This document shows, one piece after another, positions 6,648 to 13,675 of a stretch of DNA of 16,418 bases. Made by a program: the position numbers and the translations under genes. This DNA is from UBA6244 sp041582875. GTDB lineage: Bacteria; Bacteroidota; Bacteroidia; Bacteroidales; F082. The stretch is from positions 1 through 16,418 of the forward strand of contig JBFHGX010000089.1 of the NCBI GenBank assembly GCA_041582875.1, given 5' to 3'. Below the pieces are notes generated by a model that searched no databases, had not been told where the DNA came from, and saw nothing but the letters and a program-made list of their open reading frames with translations. Within the stretch, counting starts at the first letter, position 1. Every line of letters starts with the position of its first letter.

Positions 6648-8594
6648 ATGCAACATTCAAAAGTAAATATCAATTTTTGGAAACGATTGGCTCAAATCGC
6701 TGGTGTATTCGCCTTTGTGATTTCCATGCTTTTGATAGTCAATTATGCACAGTACAAGCGCATGGATCCGGTGGAAACTGAACTTATCAATTCATTGGTT
6801 CAACGCCTGAATTCCAACCCCGATGATATGCAACTCCGTGAGGAAATCAGAACCATTGACTTGTTGGCTCGTAAAGCCTACTTCACTACACAATGGCAAG
6901 TGCGGACGGGAGGCTATTTGTTGCTGTTAAGCGTGGTTCTCCTTGTTTTGGCCATGCAGATGATTCGTACCCATGCTTCTCAGGAAGTGGTAGTTTCTGA
7001 AAAGGAAAATACATTTCTCGAACAGAAATTTGCCCGAAAGTGGATAGCTGTAAGTGGTGCTTTTGTGGTATTGGTGGCCTTGTTTTTTGCAGTCCTGACT
7101 CATTTCGATCTATCGGAATCGCTTACCAATAAGTTGCTGGTGGCAGATAGTCAGGATGTTCATGAAAACCTGGAGTTACAAAGTCAGTCTGTTGTTGTTC
7201 AGGAAATTGTTTCTGAAAATGAATCAGACTCTGTTACTATTCAATTGCAGGAAAGTAATGGTAATGAGTATTTGAAAGATAAGGTCGATAATTTACCCGA
7301 AGATCATCCAACTAAGGAGTTGATAGTAGAACCTCAAAAAGAGGTTGTACAACAGGCTGTCGTTAAAGAGGATGCTGTGAAAAAGGTGACAAAACGAGAA
7401 GTAATTACTCCGGTAAAAGAAACAATTTCGTATCCATCAGAAAGAGAAAATTTTCTAAATCATCCAGCTTTTCGTGGGCCTGGCGGGAATGGTATTTCGG
7501 AACGTAAAAATATTCCGGTAGAATGGAATGGAGAATCCGGGGAAAATGTTTTGTGGAAGGTGAAAATTCCCTTGCATGGTTACAATTCTCCGATCATTTG
7601 GGGTGATAAAATCTTTGTTTCCGGCGCTAATTCAGCTCAAAGGGAAGTGTATTGTCTGGATCGAAATACAGGCGATTTTCTTTGGACTACTCAGGTTTCG
7701 GGTATTCCGGGGTCACCGGCCGATGCGCCCAAAGTTACCGACGACACCGGTCAGGCTGCACCCACTTTGACCACTGATGGTCATCGGGTTTTTGCTCTTT
7801 TTGCCAATGGCGATTTGGCAGCACTCGATATGGAAGGTAAACAAATATGGGCGAAAAACATGGGCTCTACCGGAAATCATTATGGTCATTCGTCATCGCT
7901 TATGTTGTTTCAGGATATCTTGATTTTACAATACGATATAAAATCTTCTCCTAAAATTATAGGATTGTCAGCTTTATCAGGAGAAACCATCTGGGAAACC
8001 TCACATAAAGTTAAAATTTCCTGGGCTTCTCCCATCGTTGTGAATACAGGAAGCAAGTTCGAAATCATCACGGTAGCCGATCCCATGGTGTCTTCTTACG
8101 ATCCGAAAACCGGTATGTTGAATTGGGAGCTCGATTGTATTTTTGGTGAAGTGGGACCTTCTGCAGCTTATGCCGATAGTGTAGTATATGCCGTAAACGA
8201 ATATGCGCGTTTGGTGGCCATTCAGTTGGGCGAGAGTCCTCAAATACTGTGGGAAAGCGATGAGTATTTGTCGGATGTGCCGAGTCCGGTAGCTACCAGT
8301 GAATTGCTCTTTATGGCCACAAGCTATGGAGTTATGGTCTGTTTTGATGCAAAATCAGGAGAAATTTTGTGGGAACATGAGTTTGATAACGGGTTTTATT
8401 CCTCACCCATGATGGTCGAGGGTAAAATTTATCTCATTGATATGGCAGGCATCATGCATGTGATGGAGGCCAAAAGCGAGTTCGTATTATTGGGTGCGTC
8501 ACCCTTAGGTGAAAAATGTATGACAACCCCTGCTTTCGCTGAAGGCAGAATCTTCATCCGCGGTAATGAACACTTGTTTTGTATTGGAAATTAA
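6648..8594 (+). CDS. Three-TM membrane domain fused to a PQQ-type beta-propeller
   Basis: The 648-residue product begins with a membrane domain: helices at about residues 13-33, 88-106 and 132-151. Between the first two is a conserved-looking hydrophilic segment (about 38-86) with Asn-Pro-Asp-Asp and an IRTIDLLARKAYF stretch. A long, charged, low-complexity linker rich in Val, Glu and Lys (about 155-262) leads to a PQQ/BamB-type propeller opening with AFRGPGGNG (274-282) and containing blades such as ENVLWKVKI, GDFLWTTQV, GKQIWAKN, GETIWETS, GMLNWELD and GEILWEHE. With three helices, the propeller would face outside if the N-terminus is inside. No haem motif is seen. It sits 2 nt after the NosR/NapH-like gene and 21 nt before the NADH module, so it is probably a membrane subunit of the same complex. 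Its biochemical role is not known to me. Confidence 0.83.
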   Translation: MQHSKVNINFWKRLAQIAGVFAFVISMLLIVNYAQYKRMDPVETELINSLVQRLNSNPDDMQLREEIRTIDLLARKAYFTTQWQVRTGGYLLLLSVVLLVLAMQMIRTHASQEVVVSEKENTFLEQKFARKWIAVSGAFVVLVALFFAVLTHFDLSESLTNKLLVADSQDVHENLELQSQSVVVQEIVSENESDSVTIQLQESNGNEYLKDKVDNLPEDHPTKELIVEPQKEVVQQAVVKEDAVKKVTKREVITPVKETISYPSERENFLNHPAFRGPGGNGISERKNIPVEWNGESGENVLWKVKIPLHGYNSPIIWGDKIFVSGANSAQREVYCLDRNTGDFLWTTQVSGIPGSPADAPKVTDDTGQAAPTLTTDGHRVFALFANGDLAALDMEGKQIWAKNMGSTGNHYGHSSSLMLFQDILILQYDIKSSPKIIGLSALSGETIWETSHKVKISWASPIVVNTGSKFEIITVADPMVSSYDPKTGMLNWELDCIFGEVGPSAAYADSVVYAVNEYARLVAIQLGESPQILWESDEYLSDVPSPVATSELLFMATSYGVMVCFDAKSGEILWEHEFDNGFYSSPMMVEGKIYLIDMAGIMHVMEAKSEFVLLGASPLGEKCMTTPAFAEGRIFIRGNEHLFCIGN

Positions 8595-8615
8595 AAAATG
8601 TAGGAATTGCAAAGG

Positions 8616-10952
8616 ATGAAAGAAATTGTAGATAAGATCATCATTGAAAAAGGTGGAGCTGTGGAGTCGGTTATCCCGATTTTACAGGCCATTCAGGATG
8701 TTTATCATTATCTGCCGGAGGAAGCTTTGGTGCATGTTAGCGAAACCACTGACATCACCCTAGCACGCATTTACGGCATCTCTACCTTTTATTCCCAATT
8801 TCGGCATCAGCCCGTTGGTAAACACATGATTAAAGTATGTGTAGGGACAGCATGCCATGTTAAAGGAGCCATGTTGGTTTATGATGCATTCCGTAGAGCC
8901 TTGCATTTATCTGATACTGAAGACACCGATGCCGATGGTTTATTTACAGTAGATCAGGTAGCTTGTTTAGGATGCTGTACCATTGCTCCTGCTGTGCAAA
9001 TTGATGATATGACTTTTGGTCATGTTGTACCCGGAAAAGTAGGAGAATTATTGGAGGAATTCTTGGGAAATCATCATTCGCATCCAACCGAAAATGGTAA
9101 GTCCGGATCTCATAGTAATAAGTCAGAAGGTGAAATACGCATTGGGTTAGGTTCGTGCTGTGTGGCCAGTGGTAGCTCAGATGTAAAGCGGGAGTTGGAG
9201 TTGTCGCTTAAGGCCAACAAAACAACCGTTGATGTTAAACAGGTGGGTTGTGTGGGAATTTGTAACCAGGTGCCCTTGCTGGAGATCCACAAGCCCAACG
9301 AAACCACGCATTATTATACAAAAATCAAGGCTGAAGAGGTTGGTGAAATCATCAGAAAACATTTTAAGTCGAAAAACTTGATCACCCGGGTACAGACAAA
9401 TCTTCGTTCTTTGTTAAACGATTATGTTTTTTATGGAGTTCCCAAAACCACCCAAAATTATTTGGCTGATCAACCTAACTCTCCCGTGTCAGCCTTTTTA
9501 ACGGGTCAGCTTAACCTTGCTACGGAGCATCGCGGTTTTATTAGTCCCACTGATTTAGGGGAATATATCCGTCTGGGCGGATTTGACGCCTTGAAGAAAT
9601 GTATCCATCATCATACGCCTGAGGAAGTGATTCACACGATAAAAGAAAGCGGACTCAAAGGCAGGGGAGGTGGTGGTTTTCCGACAGGGGCCAAATGGGA
9701 GCTGGTACAGCAAGCAAATGCTGACCAAAAATATGTGATTTGCAACGGTGACGAAGGTGATCCGGGAGCATTCATGGATCGCATGTTGCTGGAGTCATAT
9801 CCCTTTAGGGTGATCGAAGGGTTGATGATTGCCGGTTATGTTGTGGGAGCTTCCAAAGGACTTTTGTATATCCGGGCAGAGTATCCCCTTGCGGTGAAGC
9901 GCATCCGGGAAGCCTTACAACTTTGTCAACAGGTCCAATTAACAGGAAAAAACATACTGCATACGGAGTTTTCCTTTGAGATCAGTGTTTTTGAAGGTGC
10001 TGGCGCTTTTATATGTGGCGAGGAAACGGCTCTGATTGCTTCAGTGGAAGGCAGCAGGGGTATTCCGCGGCTTCGACCTCCCTATCCTTCTGAAAAAGGG
10101 TTGTGGGGAAAACCTACTCTCATCAATAACACAGAAACCCTTTCGCTGGTTTCATGGATTATCCGGCATGGGGCTTCTGCATTTTCTTCCATTGGTATTG
10201 GTGACAGTAAAGGAACCAAAGTGTTTGCGTTGGCAGGAAAAATCAATCGTGGAGGACTTATTGAGGTTCCCATGGGAATCAGCATTAGGCAGATTGTGGA
10301 GGAAATTGGCGGCGGTATTCCCAATGGAAAAGCATTTAAAGCTGTACAAATTGGAGGTCCTTCCGGAGGTTGTATTCCGGCCTCTCTAGCCGATACACCC
10401 ATTGATTTTGAGTCGCTTTCTTCTGTTGGTGCCATGATGGGGTCAGGAGGATTGGTGGTGCTGGACGAAGACGATTGTATGGTGGATATGGCCAGATATT
10501 TTCTGTCGTTTACCCAGGATCAGTCATGCGGACAATGTACTTTTTGCCGGATTGGAACCCGACGTATGCTCGAAATACTGGATAATATATGTGCTGGCAA
10601 GGGTAAAATGGAAGATTTAGAGTCGCTGGAAAAACTGGCTCAAAGCACCAAAAATAGCAGTTTATGTGGTTTGGGAAAATCTGCTCCCAATCCGGTTTTG
10701 TCCACTATAACTTATTTTAAAGATGAATATTTGGAACATATTCATGGAAAATGTAAAACTGGGAAGTGCAAGGAACTGGTGAACTATGTGATTACCCAGG
10801 ATTGTATCGGATGTACCAAATGTGCTCAGGATTGTCCCACTGAGGCCATCGGTTTTAAACCCTATGAGGTACATGTGGTAGATCAAGAAAAATGCATTAA
10901 ATGTGATATTTGTCGCCAGGTTTGTCCAGTAAACGCAGTAACCATCGTATGA
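8616..10952 (+). CDS. NuoE-NuoF-ferredoxin fusion, NADH-oxidising subunit
   Basis: From the ATG at 8616 the product has 778 residues (a TTG three codons earlier is possible but unneeded). Domains in order: NuoE-type [2Fe-2S] thioredoxin fold (1-150; C75, C80, C117, C121); a His/Ser-rich linker; a second thioredoxin-like [2Fe-2S] domain (about 173-250; C181/C182, C212, C216) as at the N-terminus of HydB/HndC; NuoF (about 310-700) with GRGGGGFPTGAKW (349-361) and ICNGDEGDPGAF (375-386) for FMN/NADH, GAGAFICGEETAL (461-473), and the [4Fe-4S] site C638/C641/C644/C684; then a two-cluster ferredoxin (C730-C740, C760-C770). It should be cytosolic and pass electrons between NAD(H) and the Fe-S chain. 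In NAD-linked hydrogenases and formate dehydrogenases NuoE and NuoF parts are usually separate subunits; here they are joined and no hydrogenase or formate dehydrogenase is adjacent. Its stop overlaps the next start (ATGA). Confidence 0.93.
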   Translation: MKEIVDKIIIEKGGAVESVIPILQAIQDVYHYLPEEALVHVSETTDITLARIYGISTFYSQFRHQPVGKHMIKVCVGTACHVKGAMLVYDAFRRALHLSDTEDTDADGLFTVDQVACLGCCTIAPAVQIDDMTFGHVVPGKVGELLEEFLGNHHSHPTENGKSGSHSNKSEGEIRIGLGSCCVASGSSDVKRELELSLKANKTTVDVKQVGCVGICNQVPLLEIHKPNETTHYYTKIKAEEVGEIIRKHFKSKNLITRVQTNLRSLLNDYVFYGVPKTTQNYLADQPNSPVSAFLTGQLNLATEHRGFISPTDLGEYIRLGGFDALKKCIHHHTPEEVIHTIKESGLKGRGGGGFPTGAKWELVQQANADQKYVICNGDEGDPGAFMDRMLLESYPFRVIEGLMIAGYVVGASKGLLYIRAEYPLAVKRIREALQLCQQVQLTGKNILHTEFSFEISVFEGAGAFICGEETALIASVEGSRGIPRLRPPYPSEKGLWGKPTLINNTETLSLVSWIIRHGASAFSSIGIGDSKGTKVFALAGKINRGGLIEVPMGISIRQIVEEIGGGIPNGKAFKAVQIGGPSGGCIPASLADTPIDFESLSSVGAMMGSGGLVVLDEDDCMVDMARYFLSFTQDQSCGQCTFCRIGTRRMLEILDNICAGKGKMEDLESLEKLAQSTKNSSLCGLGKSAPNPVLSTITYFKDEYLEHIHGKCKTGKCKELVNYVITQDCIGCTKCAQDCPTEAIGFKPYEVHVVDQEKCIKCDICRQVCPVNAVTIV

Positions 10953-12511
10953 TTGAGCTGACCATAAATAATACAAAAATTGAAGTTCTGGAAGGGACGA
11001 GCGTGTTGCATGCCGCCCGACAATTGGGGGTCGATATTCCGACCATGTGCCACCATGAGGGATTGCCCAATCATCCTTCGTGTATGCTGTGCATTGTTAA
11101 AGATACCAAAACCGGAAAGCTTCATCCCTCATGTGCTTTAAAGGCTGAAAATGGCCATAATATCATTACCCATGATGAGGAAGTGCTAGCCGCTAGAAAG
11201 GATGCGCTGGAGCTTTTGCTAAGCGATCATGTGGGTGACTGCGAAGCACCTTGCCGTACCAGCTGTCCGGCTTACATGGATATCCCTAAAATGAATCGGT
11301 TAATTGTTGAGGGGCGTATGGAAGAGGCTTTACAGATTGTTAAACAAGAAATTGCCTTGCCGCTTATTCTGGGGTATATTTGTCCGGCTCCTTGTGAAAA
11401 AGCTTGTCGCAGAACCCAGGTGGATGCAGCGGTGTCCATCTGCAAATTAAAACGTTTTGTTGCCGAGGAAGATCTGAAACTTGCCAGTCCATGGCTTCCG
11501 GAAAAAATGCAGGAAAACCACAAAAAAATCGCCATTATTGGAACCGGACCTGCCGGATTATCCTGTGCTTATTATTTGTTGCAGTTGGGTTATGGATGTG
11601 TATTGTTCGACCAGCATCCCAAAGCAGGAGGTGCTTTACGTTATGATATTCCGGATGAAAAACTGCCCAAATGGGCATTGGATGCTGAAATAGAACTTCT
11701 GGAGAAATATGGAGCTCAATTCAGATTGAATACCAAAATAACCAAAGCGTATTTTGAGAAGGAGGTGAAAGCTGAGTTTGATGCTTGGGTGTTGGCCACT
11801 GGAAATTTCAATCAATCCAACCTGCAAACTTTTGGTTTTGATCATGATTCAAACGGGTTAACCGTTGATCGCGAAACCGGAGAGGTGGATAAAACAGGTG
11901 TTTTTGCCTGTGGAAATGTCATCCGTTCGCGACGCATGGCGGTAACTTCTGTGGCACAAGGGAAAGCCGTGGCCTTGTCTGTGGATCAATATTTACAAGG
12001 AAAGCAACCAGCAAAACTTTCTCGGATGTTCAATTCCAAATTCGGAAAGTTAAAGGATTCGGAAATCGATGAGTACCGAAAAGAAATTGTATCGGAAAGT
12101 GCAGCTTCATCACGCATCCACACGGAGGTGTCACTCTCAACTGCGAAAGCTCAAGTGGAGGCTAGTCGATGTTTGCATTGCGATTGCCGTAAACCGGAGA
12201 CTTGTAAGCTTAGGATTTATTCTGATGAATATCAGGTCAATCGTACAAAATATGCTTCCGGAAATCGAAAGATGGTACGTAAACTATCGCAACACCAATT
12301 GATTATTTTTGAACCTGAAAAATGCATAAAATGTAATATCTGTGTGGAAATTTCAGCACGTAAACAGGAGAAGCTGGGATTTACCCAAATACATCGCGGG
12401 TTTGTGGTCGAAATAGGCATTCCTTTGAACAAATCCATCGCAGACCTGATGGATCAAACGGCCATTGAATGTGCCAAAGCTTGTCCCACAGGAGCCATCT
12501 CATTAAAGTAA
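10949..12511 (+). CDS. [2Fe-2S] / GltD-like FAD / [4Fe-4S] protein lacking the NAD(P)H subdomain
   Basis: The ATG at 10949 overlaps the NuoEF stop and gives 520 residues. Residues 1-75 are a plant-type [2Fe-2S] domain as in NuoG/HydA N-termini (C34, C45, C48, C62). Residues 95-170 match the double-cluster N-terminus of GltD (C98/C102/C106-Pro and C145/C149/C153/C165). The FAD Rossmann motif GTGPAG is at 198-203, and the closing FAD segment (TGVFACGNVI) at 316-325. In GltD about 120-150 residues with a second GxGxxG motif for NADPH lie between these; here about 30 residues replace them, so that site is gone. C-terminal Cys groups follow: C408/C411/C413/C419, and C459/C462/C465 with C508 or C512-Pro. 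It is cytosolic and likely the obligate electron partner of the NuoEF fusion. It is not a glutamate synthase small subunit: no GltB and no NADPH domain. Confidence 0.88.
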   Translation: MIELTINNTKIEVLEGTSVLHAARQLGVDIPTMCHHEGLPNHPSCMLCIVKDTKTGKLHPSCALKAENGHNIITHDEEVLAARKDALELLLSDHVGDCEAPCRTSCPAYMDIPKMNRLIVEGRMEEALQIVKQEIALPLILGYICPAPCEKACRRTQVDAAVSICKLKRFVAEEDLKLASPWLPEKMQENHKKIAIIGTGPAGLSCAYYLLQLGYGCVLFDQHPKAGGALRYDIPDEKLPKWALDAEIELLEKYGAQFRLNTKITKAYFEKEVKAEFDAWVLATGNFNQSNLQTFGFDHDSNGLTVDRETGEVDKTGVFACGNVIRSRRMAVTSVAQGKAVALSVDQYLQGKQPAKLSRMFNSKFGKLKDSEIDEYRKEIVSESAASSRIHTEVSLSTAKAQVEASRCLHCDCRKPETCKLRIYSDEYQVNRTKYASGNRKMVRKLSQHQLIIFEPEKCIKCNICVEISARKQEKLGFTQIHRGFVVEIGIPLNKSIADLMDQTAIECAKACPTGAISLK

Positions 12512-12517
12512 AGTCCA

Positions 12518-13624
12518 ATGAATAGGTTGATCTACATATTGTTGTTGAGTCTTGGTTTTTCCCTTTCGGGAAATGCCCAATCCCATTGCTGGCCTTCGTA
12601 TCGGGGAAATCCGGCCCTGACCGGAAATGCAACAGTAGAAATTAAGGATAATCCTGAGCTGTTGTGGAGTTTTCAAACAGATGATGTCATTAAATCGTCC
12701 CCTGTGATTTGTGGCGAAAATATTTATGTGGGAACCATTGGCGGATCTTTATATTCTATTTCTTCCGAGGGTAAAGAAAGCTGGAAGTTTTCAACGGAAA
12801 CGTCCATTGAGGCTCCTCCTTTGTTGATTGATCAGACTGTTTTTGCTGGATCACTGGAAGGAATCATGTTTGCGCTTGATGCTCAAAATGGAAAAGAAAA
12901 ATGGCGCTATATAACTGAAGGACAGATTTCAGGTTCGGCCAATGTGGTTCCTAATCTTAAGGAGAGTAAAAACATTATCTTTGGGAGTTACGATTATAAC
13001 CTGCACTGTGTGAATGCCCAAACAGGAAAACTACAGTGGAAATATGAAACGGACAATTATATCAACGGCACGCCTGCCACCAATGGGGAAGTAGCTGTTT
13101 TTGGAGGTTGTGATGGTTTTTTACATTTGGTGGATGTCGTCGATGGAAAAATTGCAGATACGGTTGATGTTGGAACTTACATGGCCTCATCGGCTGCTCT
13201 GGATGGCGATAAAGCCTATTTTGGAAACTACGATGGCGTATTCTTTAAGGTCAACATTGCGTCGAAGAAGATCGTCTGGAAAAAAGAAGGGGCAGGACCT
13301 TTTCTAGGATCTCCGGCCATTGCTTACAATAAAGTGATTATTGGTTCCCAAGATAAAAAGGTGTATTGCTACGATGAGGCTACCGGTGAAATTGTATGGG
13401 AATTCACTACGTTGCGTAAAATAGAGAGTTCTCCTGTGATTGTTGGTCAACAGGTTTTGATCACCTCCATGGACGGGCGCATTTATTTGCTGGATTTGGA
13501 ATCCGGTCAAAAACGTTGGTCATACGAAATTGGTGCTCCCATCAGTAGTACGCCGGCGGTTATGGACAACCTTATTGTGGTATGTGCCGAAGATGGGAGA
13601 GTTTATGCATTTGGGAAGAGATAG
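12518..13624 (+). CDS. Exported PQQ-type (BamB-like) beta-propeller, about eight blades
   Basis: The 368-residue product has a clean signal peptide ending near residue 20-21 (SLSGNAQ). The mature protein is almost entirely propeller: SYRGNPALTG (27-36) resembles the opening motif of the other propellers, and eight Trp-type or equivalent strand repeats can be counted (PELLWSF, GKESWKF, GKEKWRY, GKLQWKY, GKIADTV, KKIVWKK, GEIVWEF, GQKRWSY). It is the most regular propeller of the set and closest to BamB in size and repeat style, but a BamB role in outer-membrane assembly is not supported by its neighbours. It begins 6 nt after the FAD/Fe-S gene, so it likely belongs to the redox operon. Only a few cysteines are present and no haem motif. 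Function unknown; a scaffold or substrate-docking subunit is inferred. Confidence 0.86.
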   Translation: MNRLIYILLLSLGFSLSGNAQSHCWPSYRGNPALTGNATVEIKDNPELLWSFQTDDVIKSSPVICGENIYVGTIGGSLYSISSEGKESWKFSTETSIEAPPLLIDQTVFAGSLEGIMFALDAQNGKEKWRYITEGQISGSANVVPNLKESKNIIFGSYDYNLHCVNAQTGKLQWKYETDNYINGTPATNGEVAVFGGCDGFLHLVDVVDGKIADTVDVGTYMASSAALDGDKAYFGNYDGVFFKVNIASKKIVWKKEGAGPFLGSPAIAYNKVIIGSQDKKVYCYDEATGEIVWEFTTLRKIESSPVIVGQQVLITSMDGRIYLLDLESGQKRWSYEIGAPISSTPAVMDNLIVVCAEDGRVYAFGKR

Positions 13625-13675
13625 CCGAAGTTAAAGGTTACGTGGATGAATTTTAATTAGTAATTGAAAAAAAAC

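Noticed and set aside
8598..8603. ATG followed directly by TAG before the NuoEF fusion
   Set aside because: A start-stop pair could matter for reinitiation, but in an A-rich gap of 21 nt it is probably chance.
10949..12511. Glutamate synthase small subunit (GltD)
   Set aside because: The Cys-rich N-terminal region and FAD motif resemble GltD, but the NAD(P)H subdomain is missing, extra [2Fe-2S] and C-terminal Fe-S domains are present, and no GltB is nearby.
8616..12511. NAD-linked [FeFe] hydrogenase or formate dehydrogenase operon
   Set aside because: The NuoE/NuoF architecture fits, but no H-cluster motifs and no molybdopterin formate dehydrogenase are encoded in the window.
13651..13670. 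Imperfect AT-rich inverted repeat before the glycosyltransferase gene
   Set aside because: The match needs a bulge and consists almost only of A and T; no promoter or terminator elements accompany it.
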